Positions 49,631 through 62,247 of a DNA stretch of 64,000 nucleotides are shown piece after piece. The stretch is from contig NBAY01000004.1 in assembly GCA_002794775.1 (NCBI GenBank), positions 620,001 through 684,000 of the forward strand, in the 5' to 3' direction. Every line of letters begins with the position of its first letter. The stretch's first letter is position 1. Below the pieces are notes generated by a model. That model did no database searches. It saw nothing but the letters and a program-made list of their open reading frames with translations, and was not told the DNA's origin. Made by a program: the position numbers and the translations under genes. The DNA comes from Porodaedalea pini. Lineage: Eukaryota; Basidiomycota; Agaricomycetes; Hymenochaetales; Hymenochaetaceae.

Positions 49631-51867
49631 ATGGCCCCTCCCCCCAACCCGAAGCCATCGACTCTTCATAGAATCAAATCGCTCAGGTCCTTAGGCAACA
49701 TCAAGGACCCGACCAAATGCGAAGAGTGTAAATACGAACTCCCTTATCACAGTCGCTCGTGTGTCTCTGGCGCGGCGAAACTCTGCAAACAATGCGGACG
49801 CGACTCGACATATAATCACAACCAATCCGTATGCGACCATGCAGCGCGTAACATCACCAATTGGTCACCCGATACTGCAGCGGACGAGCATGCCGCTGCC
49901 CTTCGTAAACAGGGAGACCTCCCCCCACTCCGGATATCCCTTCCCAGACTTCTCTTAAACGATCTCCGTCCGAGGACGAGCACCAAGCACGCGACGCCCC
50001 CAATAACCCCGCTACAATCAGTCACATCCCGGATGACAAGGACGCTATGGATGCCGACGACGACCTGTACGTCGACAACCAGCCACCCCAGCTCGACAAT
50101 AACCCCATCGATATTGAGGTTGAGGATCCGGCTATCTCCGAATCAGTCAATCAGAGATCTCTCACACTTGCTGAAGAGTCAGTCCGCGACCTTCGCAAGA
50201 TTGTCAATCAAGACTCCTGGAAGTCGGAGACCCCCTTTTACAATGACCCTGACATGATGGGCCGCTATATGGCCAGCATTGCTTCTTCCCTTTGTTTTTG
50301 GATTAATCGCTCTAATATGTTCGATGAGGAGACCCAGTGCAAGAACTATGCTAACAGCTCTCTTAACCAGTTTCAGACTTCTTTTAAGATCCATGCTCCT
50401 TACTGCAGGAACATTTTTGATAACATCTATCACAGTCCTCAGGACATATGCGACGAACACATTTCTGATGAACTCACAAACATGTCCCGCTCTATCTCTT
50501 CTCTCGTATCTATGATATTGTCCTTGACAGAGAAAACTAACAAACTCGAAAAAACAGGCACAAAACACCCCTAAACCCAAAGCATCCATTCTGACTAACG
50601 CTCCTACAGACCAAAAATATTTACTGGATCCGCTTAGTGCCCGATTTACTCATGACCCACATTTCCCCCCTCCCCCTCCAGTAGTTAAACAACATGTACC
50701 CACCCCCAAAGGTGGACGCACTGCGTATGCTGAAGCCATGGCCAAAACCCACATTCCAGGTTTGGGCTACCAAATGGATACCCAAGGAACGATTCATGCG
50801 CCAGATGGCTACATGCATTCCAAACACAATGCCCCATGCCCAGGTCTATCCACCACCATATATCCACCACCTATCCAGTCGGTTGGCACAGACAAAGATG
50901 GATATACCACTGTCACATATGTGAAGGCCGCTCAGAAAAAGCCCAAGCAAATTCCCACCAAAGTCATGAAGACTACTACAGATCACCCTGATGGGGAGAT
51001 CACTACTGTACCCATGAACCATGCTAATGGCTCGGTCAATACGCGTGTTCGTAACGTCAAATGAGTTTATTTCTCTCTTCCTGATAACCTCGCCATCCAC
51101 CCTCTCCCTAATTCCATAAAGAACACTGTTCATTCCAGCCTCAAAGGCTCTACAGACTTTAAACACCTCGTCATTCTCAATGTCGAGTATACTTCCAATG
51201 GCAACCTTTGCATCTCATTCACTAACATCCATCCAGACTTTGACTCTACTTTCCATTCCCTTTTGTCCCTCCTTAACCATGTTATTAACATCAGTGGCGT
51301 GAGAGTGTTTACACCCTCCCCTAGTTCAAACTTGTCCTACCGGCTGTATCGGTATTCGACAAAACTACCAACACCCTCTATACTGAACGTGATTTGATGG
51401 AGGAATTGACATCCCTTCCCCAGTTCACTGAGCAGGAATTCCTCTACCCCCCTCCTTTTATGGCATCCATTGAACACCTAAACACCTTGGACTTCTGCAA
51501 TGTCTCTATTATCCTAAAAGACACTAACCGTTTAGCATTCGATCATTTCTTCCTCCATAACAACCACAACCTCCTGGTCTTCGGCGTCATTCAATGTCTT
51601 GAAGAGATGTGAGCTAGACCAACCATCTCCCAATGTGACAATTGCCACCGCTTGGGCCACCCTTCTACCAAATGCCGCTCAGTTGCACGCTGTGCTATTT
51701 GTTCAAAACTGCACTGAACCGCTGTACATGTCACCAAGTGCGCTCCCTGCACTGCTACTAATAACCTTGCGTGCCAGCATTTTGCGCATTGTATTAACTG
51801 TCAAGGTGATCATAACACCAGGTCTTCTGCCTGTCCAGCTCGTCGAAATTACCGACCCCCTTTTTAA
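49631..51867 (+). pseudogene. LINE ORF1 (gag-like), broken
   Basis: Starts at ATG 49631 (MAPPPNPKPSTLHRIKSLRS). A Cys-rich segment follows (KCEECKYELPYHSRSCV, KLCKQCGRDSTYNHNQSVC), an unusual CxxC/CxxC arrangement for this position. After a frame change near 50040 come an acidic region, a helical domain (CKNYANSSLNQFQTSF), a Pro-rich linker, a beta-rich part (NGNLCISFTNIHPDFD), and near 51630-51830 a zinc knuckle CDNCHRLGHPSTKC plus a second Cys/His cluster. At least three frame breaks or stops interrupt it. The last codon TAA at 51865-51867 is directly followed by the ORF2 ATG. Confidence 0.75.
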
Positions 51868-54800
51868 ATGACCACATCACTTTCTATTCTTTCCTTGAAT
51901 GTCCATTGTTCCAAACCCACTACTGACCTTCTTTTCAAAATACTCTTTTAATGTGGCAATTTATGCCCCAACATCATTTGCCTACAAGAAATTCCCATCA
52001 TTTCTACCATTGTCCTGTCTAAACTGTCTCCATTGGGAGAACAGCAATTTGCCACCCGCAATTCTGACCCTTTTATTCCCATACTTCCCCCTTCATCTGC
52101 TTCTATTCAACCCAGTTGCGCAACTTTCCTTCACCCGTGCATTGCCCATCTATGTAACTCTCACCCTCATTTGTCTTGACCCATATGCCAAATCACCATC
52201 AGTGTTGATCACGGCCCTTCACTCCTGCCCATTTACATCTGGAATGTTTACAGTTCCCCTTCCATCCATTCTTTCGAAGACCCTTTCCACATCCTCCCAA
52301 ATTCTGACACTCACATCTTCGTTGGTGACTTTAATAGACACTCTGCCCTTTGGTCTGACATTCGTCATGCCCATTATTTCTCCTCTGCCGAACCCTTTTT
52401 GCAATGGCTCAGCAATTCCTCTTTAATAGTTGCCAATCCCCCAAATCCCCTACTTTCCTTTATCCTCAGGGATCTTCTACCCTTGACCTTGTTATCAGCA
52501 CTTCAGACATTTCCCTGTTTATCAGTCAATCGCTCCTAATCGACGACCCCTCATTTGAATTTCATTCTGACCACCTCCCCCTCATTTTTAACATTCCCAT
52601 TACATTTTCCCCCCACCGGATACCCACCCACTTTGTCTAATTCACAAACACAATGTTCCTTCCTTGATTTCCGAATTCTGTGAATCACATCTCTTTTCCT
52701 TTGATACTTCCGATATCATTCTCTCTTCTGATATTGACACCAAATTACTTTCTTTCTATACAGTGTTTTCTTCCTTTACCACCCACTTTCTGTGAAAGCA
52801 TAAACCCCGAACTCATTTCGGGCCCCATTCTTGGTGGACCGAGCAATGTAGTCGCGATTACCAGATGCATCATAATGACCCGTCACCACAATGCCTTACC
52901 CGCTTCATAAAACCCTCGCTGCAGCCAAAAACTCCTTCTTCAGTGGCTTACTCCATCGATCTGACCACTTGTCAATCTGGAAACGACAACACATAGGCAT
53001 GGCGCACCACCGTCACCCCATCAGCGCCCTTAAACTCCCCTCTGGGCGTTATACCCTTAATGAGAGTGAGAAGGCTGACCTCTTCTGCTCCACCTTTTTC
53101 CCTGCGCTACCCACTGGATATCATAACAAACATTTGCTCCCTTCTCCAGCCAACATCGAGCCTGTCTCTGTTGACGAAATGCTCTGGCCCTAAAGGGCAT
53201 CAATGACTCAACTGCCCTGGGCAGTAACTGTTTCTCTTACCTTCATTTAAAACTTTTCATTGAATTCGAACCTCATTTCTTTTCTCAGATATTTTCCTTT
53301 TGCCTCTCTTTTGGCTACTTTCCTCTATCCTTCAAACATTCCATCGTTACTTTCATCCCTAAACCGAAATGTTCTGATTTTTCACTTCCCTGCTCCTTCC
53401 GCCCTATCGCCCTCGTAGACACGATGGGCAAATTATTTGAACACATTCTTTTCAATCGTCTTCAAGTCATTTTTGAACAATGTTCCCTCATTCCCTCTTC
53501 ACAGCATGGCTGCTGGAAAGCTCTATCTGCGCTAACCGCTTGTTATGAACTTTTACATTTGAACAATTTCAAGCCTTTCATTTCTTCCCCTTATTCCAAC
53601 GCTCCTGGCCTTGGCCCCGTTGAACCCAAACATTGCCGTTTGCTGACCTCTGTGGTCACAATCGACATACAGGGTTTTTTTGATAACATTTCTCACCCAC
53701 TACTTATTGATCGTTTAACCCGATCCAACATTCATCCCAACCTTATTAATTGCGTCTCCCATTGGATGCACGATTGTCCTATTTCATTACACTTTAACCA
53801 ATACTTTTCAGACACTTTTACCAAACCCAATTGGGGTGTCCCTCAAGGATCCCCCCTTTCCCCCCTTATTTCCACGTTCGCAGCCGCTCTGGCCATTGAA
53901 GCTTATTACAAGTGTTTCCCTTATGATCACCATCTCCTTGCTTACATGGATGATCATCTCCTTTCTGTGCGCTCCTTGAGCATGCATACCAACCTCATTT
54001 GTTTATGCAATCAATTTCGTTTCCTTTCTTTACAATTTTTGCAACTGGGCCTTTCCATTGACCCAGATTCCATTGAACTTATCCATTTCACCCCGCACCC
54101 CACTACCAACGCCAATTTTCCAACACAACCAGAAAATCAACCTTCTCTCATTTTATCACCCTCTCAAATTATTCCCCCCTGGTCACATATTACATGGCTG
54201 GGTGTTATCTTTCAGCATAATTTACACCCCACTTTACACCTTCATTCCTGAGCCAACAAAGCTCTGTCCACTCTTTCTCAATGTTCTTTTTTATTTCAAT
54301 CTTCTCATGGTGCTTACCTTGAATATGCCCGCCTCCTTTATTTCAACCTCATATGGTCTGTTGCCATTTACGGTGCTCACCTCTTTCCCAATTCCCCATC
54401 AATCAGCTCTATTTCTCTCCAGTACAACATTGTGCCCTCATGCTTATCATATCCCACAACATCCACAAAGATGCCGCGGGTTCTCTACTTTCAATCCCTC
54501 CCATTGACCTTTTTGTTCAATACCAAGCCAAGCGCTTTATAACTTCTTATGTATCGTCGTCCTGACCTTCTCTCCCCCCTTCGGCGGATATTCGCAATTT
54601 ACTCCCACCCAATATTATTATCCCCAACACTAATCTTTACCCTATCATTCCACCTGTTCATTTGCGTCTTTCCCTTGTACCGCTTACTTCTCGCACACAC
54701 AGTCTTTCCATTAGATGACTATTCCTACAACTTTTCAATCATCCCCCTCCTTTTCAATATTTTCTGTTTACAGATGGCTCTGTTATTGAATGGAACGGTA

Positions 54801-55684
54801 CCCCCATCGGCGGCCATGGGTATTCCATCATGCATAATTGACACGAACTCGCATCTTTTGCTTCAGACGTGCATAGTCAAAGCAACATCCTCTACGAGGA
54901 ACAACAAGCTCTAATCGCTGGCATCTCATGCTTTTCTACCCTGTTAGCGCACTGTGCCCATCCTACACATTTACACATTGTCACAGACTCTGCCAATTGC
55001 ACACACCTCATCTTCTCAGAGGTCCCTCTACACGTGGCCTTTATCACAGCCATTCGCAGGCTTTGCAGTATCTTTTTATCCACTCACCACCCCGCATCCA
55101 CCATCTCAGTACAGTGGTTGCCCTCCCATATGGGATTACCTGGTAATTCGTGAGCGGACCAGCTCACGTCCCAAGCTTCACATTCGCAGAGCATAAGTCT
55201 CACTCCTGATACATTACCCAACCTACACACGTGATTTTCTGCCAACCTTTTGGCCAAATGGAGAAACCGTGTTCTAAACCTTCGACACCATCGTAGCGTT
55301 TCTACCGCACCCTTCATTCTATACCCTCGTCGCCAATTATGACCCTTCCTGTGACTTAACCCTGAGAAGCACATCCCCCATAACCTCCAGTCGAGAGCGG
55401 TTGGGATCCTCCTTAACACACATGATTTGCATGATTGAAACCTGCCGAACTGATGCCCAGACCCGCTCTGTGCTAAACATGACATCCATCATCTTCTTAA
55501 CGTTTGCCCATTCTTTTCACAAGTCCGTCGTCAATTTTTTCACAAGACACAACTACCACTTTCATTTTCAAACTGGTTCGCACCATCCAACTTTATGTTA
55601 CTTATTCAATTCGCCTTTTTTTCCTTTCGTCGCCCGCCCGATGCAATGCCATATTATTCAGACCTTCCACCTGATCTCGCGTAA
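51868..55684 (+). pseudogene. LINE ORF2 (endonuclease, reverse transcriptase, RNase H), broken
   Basis: Opens at 51868 (MTTSLSILSLNVHCSKP), a typical APE endonuclease start. Later endonuclease landmarks are HIFVGDFNRHSALWSD and FHSDHLPLIF in shifted frames. The longest intact piece, 53424-54251, is reverse transcriptase: FRPIALVDTMGKLFEHILFN, VTIDIQGFFDNISHPLL, NWGVPQGSPLSPLIS and the catalytic AYMDD. RNase H follows (HIVTDSANCTHLIF, VQWLPSHMGLPGNS), then a degenerate Cys/His tail with CPDPLC and CPFFSQVRRQFF, ending near 55684. At least six stops or frame shifts separate the blocks. Confidence 0.85.
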
Positions 55685-55849
55685 ACTAAACCCCCAAGTC
55701 ATTTAACGGCCACTCTTCCACATTCACGCATTCACGCATTTAGCAACTTCGAAAATTTCTTTCCTTTTTTTACTCTTCCCCCTCCTTTCCTTTTTTTCCG
55801 CTCTAGTAGTGTGTACAGTGCAGAGTAGTGCAATATTACAAATATCTCA

Positions 55850-55908
55850 TCACGTGATCAATCATGAAGCGAAGCCTCACGCGTGTCTACGAGTCGCGTC
55901 GACGCGTC
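55850..55908. promoter_or_regulatory. POL1 promoter: E-box and two MluI cell-cycle boxes
   Basis: TCACGTGA lies at 55850-55857, ACGCGT at 55879-55884 and GACGCGTC at 55901-55908, the last only about 30 nt before the POL1 ATG. In yeasts ACGCGT is bound by MBF (Mbp1/Swi6 or Res/Cdc10) and drives G1/S transcription of DNA replication genes including POL1, so conserved cell-cycle control is a reasonable inference. Confidence 0.6.
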
Positions 55909-55936
55909 TTGCCTCTTGACCACTATCTTCTTCATC

Positions 55937-58900
55937 ATGTCAGACCGTCGCAAAACCGCGTCAAAACTCGAGAAACTTGCCGCATATAAACGCGCAAGAG
56001 AGGGCGGTGGAAGAAATTGGAAGGTTAGATGTTCGGTCGCGTCAGAGTGTCGCGACCTCGTACTTACGACGCGTCTAAAGCCAGAGAAAGATGAGGACTT
56101 ATATGATGAAGTAGACGAGGATCAGTACAAGTCTATCGTGAAAGGGAGACTCCAGAGAGATGATTTTATCGTGGATGACGGTGTAGAGGGTTATGCCGAC
56201 AACGGCATGGATGACTGGGGGGGCGATCAGCAGATGGGGTCTGACGAAGACGTGAAACCGAAAGGTGAGAAATCGCTACGTTTATGAGGTAAGCTTCGTA
56301 ACTTTAACCTTCTACCAGCGAAGAAAAAGGCGAAAGTCGCAAAGGCAAAGCCCGCTGCTCCTCCACCTGTGGCTGCAACCTTCAACGACTACAAGCCCAA
56401 ACCCTCTGCTGCGATTGAAGATGATTTTATGGCTTCACTACTAGGAAACATGGAGAAAGTTAAACCAGATACTCAATACCGATCGCGAAAGCGCAAGCCT
56501 CGTGACGATTCCCCTCCGGCAACTTCTTCTCCTGATGAAGACAATTTCAACAGTTATAGGGCAAATGGAGATTCGTACGCGGATACGTCCTCAGATGGAC
56601 CCGTCGATGATTATTTGGTTCCGCCGAGTGATGATTTGGATGCCTCAGGCCCCTTTAAGCGGCCGCGAAGGGACGACACGGACGTCATCCCGACAATGCG
56701 GAAGTTAGAAGACTTCACTGTTGATACAAGTTCTGATGGCCTCAACACGCCATACGATGATTCATTTGATGACATCGACATGGATGATTTTGCTCAGGAT
56801 GAGGAGGAACTAAAGCCGAAAGTTGAGAAGTCTGTGAAGATGGAGGTTGACGATTCGGACGTACTCAAACACTATCAGACGCAGAAATTAAAGGCAGTGG
56901 CTAAGGTGGAGAAAAAAGAAGACGAAACGCCTTCTTGGCTGAACGTGCATGCTTCGCTGACGGTCAACACTGATGACACCCTTGGTCCACTAGCGACGTC
57001 TTCCGCTAACGTGCGCTCCTCGAACGTCTCAGCTCTAGAGGAAGATGGTTCTCTACGGTTCTTCTGGATCGACTACCTCGAGCAAGACGGGAAGGTGCAT
57101 TTCATAGGCAAGCTCAAAGACAAAACGACGGGGGTTTGGATCAGTTGTTGTATTTCGGTGGAGAACCTGGAGCGGAACCTTTTCTTGCTCCCGCGAGAAA
57201 AACGATTTGGTGGGCGACGTGCTTTTTTTGTCTTTACACTTCGTCTGATGATCGTAAAGAGGATGGTTATGAAACAGACATTATTCCAAGCGAGGAAAGT
57301 GTCAATTATGATTTCAATGTTTTACGAAAGAAGGCCGGAATAAAGTCCTTCAGGGCCAAATTTGTGAAACGAAATTATGCCTTCGGAGAACCGGATGTTC
57401 CCACGACTGAAAGTCAATGGATGAAAGTTATTTATCCTTTTTCTGGTTCGTCTTTGTGCGCTTTGTCTTGTCAAGCTTGTCTGACATCTAGTTCAGAACC
57501 GCAGCTGCTGGAGAATCTAAAGACTCGAGATATCGCTCGAATCTTTGGTACAAAAACCAGCGCGTTCGAATTGCTTGTTTTGAAGCGCAAGATCATGGGT
57601 CCCTGTTGGCTTGAGATAAAGAAACCTCATGTTGAGCACAAAGGGGTCAGTGTCAGACAGAGCCTTCGCCTTCTCGTCTGCTGAACACATCCCAGATATC
57701 GTGGTGTAAATTCGAAGCCGTCGTTTCTGACCCGAAGGATATCAATCCCTTCCCCGAAACCGACGCGAACGCTCCGAAGGATACACCACCTCTTACTGTC
57801 ATGAGCCTTAGCGTGCGTACAGTCGTAAATTATAAGGAAAACAAGAGGGAGGTTGTTTGTGCAACTGCGCGTACCTGGTCAAACTGTGAGCTCTTTCTTG
57901 GAAAATGCTTCTGATTGTTTTTAAACGTTTCATAACTGAAAAAAAAAAGTGGACATTGATGACCCTACACCCCCTGACCAACTGCCATGCTCTGTGCATA
58001 CGCTTGTTAGGCCACTGGACAAATTTCCGGCGAAATTCCAGGCCGCAGCTCAATCTAACAAGAAAGGGACCATCTCCGCTGAAGCGAACGAGAGGGTTCT
58101 ACTCAACCGGCTTCTGGGTAAGTTCTTGCTGGAGGCATTGAGTACTTCGAGATATTGACGCTCCGCAGTAACTATTTACAAGGCAGATCCTGATGTCATT
58201 ATTGGCCACGACTTCCTGGGCGTGTCACTGGACGTATTGTTGACTCGCATGCGCGATCTAAAGGCAGATAACTGGTCAAGGATAGGCCGCTTCAGGAGAA
58301 CCAGGTGGCCAAATATTGGAAAGCAGGGAACGAACATGAAGTTCTTGAACGGAAGATTGCTATGTGATCTTGCCAGCGATGGCGCTAAAGTGCAACCGCT
58401 CTCCTCTATCTTGCAAGCATTTCACTGATGTCAAGCGACTTACAGGGCATGATTTCCTCGACTTCATGGTCGATGACGGAGATGTGCGCAACGCATTTGA
58501 AGTGTGAACGCCAAGACATCGATCCAGACGAAGTCGCAAACTACTTTGATAGTAGTTTGTCGTCGCCAGATAGACTCATGACATTTGTGCGACACTGTGA
58601 ACTCGACGCACATTATCAGATGGCTATTGCTGCGAGAGTGCAGATCATTCCGCTCACAAAGCAGTTGACGAACCTTGCTGGGAATTCCTGGTATGTGTGT
58701 TTCTTCTTTGCGAATTAGTGGTATCTGATCGCAGACACAGGAACAAGACACTGAACGGAGGTCGCGCGGAACGAAACGAGTACATTCTGCTTCACGAGTT
58801 CCATCGGCTGAAATACATCTGTCCTGACAAGACCTGGGGCAAGAAGTCTGCTGCCGCAGTCAAGGTCGAAGCAGAGGAAGGAGATGGCACAGCAGGTGCA

Positions 58901-61237
58901 ACTCATAAGAATAAGAAGGACAAGTACAAAGGCGGTTTGGTCTTCGAGCCAAAGCGCGGCCTGTGGGACAAATACATTCTTGTCATGGACTTCAACTCGC
59001 TGTATCCGAGCATCATCCAGGAGTACAACATCGACTTCACCACTGTGGAGAGAGTCGAAAGCGAAGTGAGCCATCTCTGTAGGCTTTATATAGCACCACT
59101 TACTTATTTATTAGGAAGGAGAAGAGGAGAAGATCCCTGAACCCCCTTCTCCTGACATCGCTCAGGGAGTGCTTCCAAGACTTATCGCCACCCTTGTCGG
59201 CAGGCGAAGGCAAGTCAAAAGTCTCATGAAGGACCGTTCAATATCGCAGGCCAAGATGCTTCAGGTGAATTAGTACGGGCGGGTTCTGATAGCGTCTAAC
59301 ATGCGTTCGCTCCATAGTACGATATCAAACAACAGGCCCTCAAGCTTACGGCTAACAGTATGTACGGTTGCCTCGGATTTGAATATTCAAGATTCTACGC
59401 TCGGCCTCTCGCTGCCCTCACCACGTTCAAGGGCCGTGAGATTTTGACTCATACGCGTGAATTGGCTGAGAGTCTCCAGCTTGATGTGTGTATACCTTCT
59501 ACAAATCCAAACTGTTTGCGACTAAGTATGATACACTTAGGTCGTCTATGGGGACACAGACTCTGTCTTCGTCAACTCTAATGTTACGGATTTTGCAGAA
59601 GCACTCAAAATATCGGCCGAGTTTAAAAAGCAGGTCAACGAGCAGTACAAACTCCTCGAGATTGATCTCGACGGTGTCTTCAAGCGTCTACTTCTTTTGC
59701 AAAAGAAAAAGTATGCGGCAATCAAGATGGAGGATGCGACGCGGACCTCCGTCGAAGTGAAGGGCTTGGACATGAAGCGTCGCGAATACTGCGCGTTATC
59801 GAAGGATGTCTCTCAGTGAGTCTGAGTCTCCTCATTATCGAGTTTATATTTATGTCCTACAGATACGTATTGGACAAGATATTATCTGGTGAAGCTACCG
59901 AAACTGTTGTAGAGCAAATTCATGATTACCTCGCGCAACTCGGGGTGGACGTGCGTGGGGGTAAGACTGGCTTGGAAAAATTCATCGTTTTCAAGGTAAG
60001 ATACGATAGATGAGTCGAAATAAGTCTCAGAGGCTCATAACCGGTCAAAGCGCCTCGGCAAGAATCCTGAGGACTACCCTGACGCGAAAAGCCAGCCTCA
60101 TGTCACGGTCGCGCTGCGCATGAAGTCGAAGGGACAATCAGCCAGAGCAGGAGATGTCATTCCATACATCTTTTGTCTCGGGGAAAATGGTGAATCGACA
60201 AAGTCTGCTCAAGCAGATAAGGCCTACCACCCTGATGAGCTGAGAAGGGCAAACGGAGCTCTTCAGATTGGTACGCATTGTTGTTTTCTTATTCCTCAAT
60301 CGCTCTGATCTTTTGTCAAAGACTTTGAGTATTACCTCTCGCAGCAGATCCTCCCACCCATCGAACGTCTCTGTGAGCCCATTGAGGGCACTGACAGGGC
60401 GCGCCTTGCAGAGTGTCTTGGGCTCGATCCGGGCCGCTTTCGTTCACATGTCGGCGGCGATGCAGACGATCGAGCATTCGGCACACTTGAGTCGCAGATG
60501 CCGGACAGCGTGCGTTTCAAGGATTGTGACTTATTGACGTTCCGTTGCCGGAAATGCAGCGGCGAAATGCCGTTTACTTACGTCTGGCAGCAAGATGTAC
60601 GTTTTTGATCCGTTACGACTATCCCTCACTGTTATCTGATACTGATTATCGTGCGCAGACATCCATACTAAAAACATCTGGACCTGTCTGTGCAGGTTGC
60701 CAAGCTCCACTAATCCCAGAGAGCATGCAGATTCAGCTTGAGAACCAGATCAGGGAACATATCAATAGATATTATGAGGGCTGGACAGTCTGTGACGACC
60801 CGACATGTCGTAATCGCACACGGATGATGGGCGTCTACGGTAGACGCTGTTTGAAGGCTGGTTGTAAGGGCACAGTCTCATTCGAGGTACGTAGACTCCG
60901 TTCGTGTGAGAGCCATGGAAATGTTTGAACAAGAAAACGCAGTATTCGGACAATCAGCTATATAACCAGCTTATGTTCTATGCGACCCTCGTCAACGCCG
61001 AGAAGATTAAAGAGGCTTCGAAAGGCAACGCTCAGAAAGGTGTGTAATGTAGTTGAATCGGAAACGTGTATTCTTCTCATCCTTGAACTGCTGGATTCGG
61101 CAGGCACGATTGAGGCAGTTGTGCAAAACAACTACAAATTCTTGGAGATGATGGACGAAATCGTGGATAAGTACTTATCGCAGTGCGGTAGAAGATGGGT
61201 GGAACTCAGCAACCTGTTCTCTTTTATGAAGCTGTAG
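55937..61237 (+). CDS. POL1: DNA polymerase alpha catalytic subunit
   Basis: The catalytic subunit of the polymerase alpha-primase complex, extending RNA primers at replication origins and Okazaki fragments. The N terminus [20 protein letters not shown] and the block [20 protein letters not shown] are diagnostic of the p180 family, followed by an acidic, poorly conserved segment to about 57000. The B-family core has motif [17 protein letters not shown] (about 58985), motif [21 protein letters not shown] (59340) and motif C VVYGDTDS (59540), with [20 protein letters not shown] after it. Two C-terminal zinc modules are seen: [10 protein letters not shown] with CAGCQAP, and [20 protein letters not shown] with CKGTVSFE. 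About 20 short introns splice in frame, stop at 61237. The exonuclease-like region lacks obvious catalytic acids, as expected for alpha. Confidence 0.95.
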
Positions 61238-61401
61238 ACCTAGAGGGCCGATAGGGTCGTTTTATCTCGCATTTGCTTTGTTTGTCGTGTTTGCAATGTT
61301 CTATTTATTAGCATTTCCCTGTAATCATAACAATATAGTGGGTCAGCTCATGAGCTACACAATGAAGATTTCGAACCAGATTCACATTTTTTTTCTACAA
61401 T

Positions 61402-62100
61402 TCAGAGCGAACGTGCGGTTGCATATCGTCTGTGATGGTATAAGAGAGGTAAAGCACCGCTACCCGGTGCCAAAGTTCCAACAGTTTCTACTCGAACGAC
61501 GCGGGAGATGAATAGTTCAGATATAAGCCCTTCCGTGACGTCGCCGTCGGTGTCGCAGAGATTATGCAGCGGCATGCATGTAACGAGGTCGCACGACAGT
61601 GCCCCGAGCGCGCCAGTAAGCACGGGCAACCCGTCAGCGGTGAGTGAGTATGGCGTTATCCGGAACGGCTCCGGGAAGAGATCAGCGCGCGCGAAGTGGT
61701 GAGCGGTCTCCGCCTGTGCGCTTGAGAGGAGGTTAACGACAAGACTCGGCCGCGTGTCGGCGGACGTTCGCTGCACCATGAGGTCCTTGAGTGAGGCCGC
61801 CATGCGTGACGGTATACGCAGCGAGAAGGCCACGAGCGGATCTGGGTCGAGTGCGATGGAGGTGAAGGAGGAGAGCGTTGCGCCGTGGAATTTACGCGGC
61901 GGCTCTCGTCGCGTTTCTTGCTCATTGGCACCGTCGACAGGATAAAAGGAGGTCACGACCGCGACAGGCTGCGCAGTCTCGCGAAGTAAACGACGTAGAG
62001 AGTCCTTCGTTGCATCTCGCGCCGAAGACATGCATCGATGAGACCGCCATCCTCCACATTCAACAACGCGACGCGCCTGGCGATGAGCGAGAGCAAGCAT
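61402..62100 (-). CDS. Flavin-reductase-like (FMN-binding split-barrel) protein
   Basis: One exon of 232 codons. The first 25 residues (MLALAHRQARRVVECGGWRS) are basic and free of acidic residues until Glu14, suggesting a mitochondrial presequence. The domain then reads LRRLLRETAQPVAVVTSFYP, KFHGATLSSFTSIALDPDPL, VAFSLRIPSRMA, VNLLSSAQAETAHHFARAD and LTGALGALSCDLVTCMPL, the signature order of the flavin_reduct (DIM6/NTAB) family, which binds FMN and often acts as an NAD(P)H:flavin oxidoreductase. The tail GSGALPLLYHHRRYATA resembles the substrate-loop end of the family. The substrate is unknown. It is divergently arranged with uL23m across about 150 nt. Confidence 0.85.
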   Translation of the reverse strand: MLALAHRQARRVVECGGWRSHRCMSSARDATKDSLRRLLRETAQPVAVVTSFYPVDGANEQETRREPPRKFHGATLSSFTSIALDPDPLVAFSLRIPSRMAASLKDLMVQRTSADTRPSLVVNLLSSAQAETAHHFARADLFPEPFRITPYSLTADGLPVLTGALGALSCDLVTCMPLHNLCDTDGDVTEGLISELFISRVVRVETVGTLAPGSGALPLLYHHRRYATARSL

Positions 62101-62247
62101 GGGAGAGCGACACCGAGTTCAAAAATGACGACTCGCGTTCTCTACACCTAAATTAGGCAATGATCGACACCCAAGTCAGAATGCGACGATCCTCACTTTT
62201 GCTCGTCGTCTGCGACGACGAAGACCCCGCCGTTTTCGATAACAGCC

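Larger units (their letters stand above)
49500..55800 (+). mobile_element. Degenerate Tad-like LINE retrotransposon
   Basis: A non-LTR element fills the 6.3 kb between the Dcr2-like gene and POL1. It has a 5' leader, an ORF1 with zinc-binding motifs, and an ORF2 with endonuclease, reverse transcriptase, RNase H and a C-terminal Cys/His block, the order seen in the Tad1 clade of fungal LINEs. Stops and frame shifts throughout show it is inactive. No LTRs, terminal inverted repeats or poly(A) end are visible; outer limits and target-site duplication could not be fixed and are given approximately. Confidence 0.85.

Noticed and set aside
49500..55800. LTR retrotransposon
   Set aside because: No long terminal repeats, protease or integrase; the APE-RT-RNase H order is that of a LINE.
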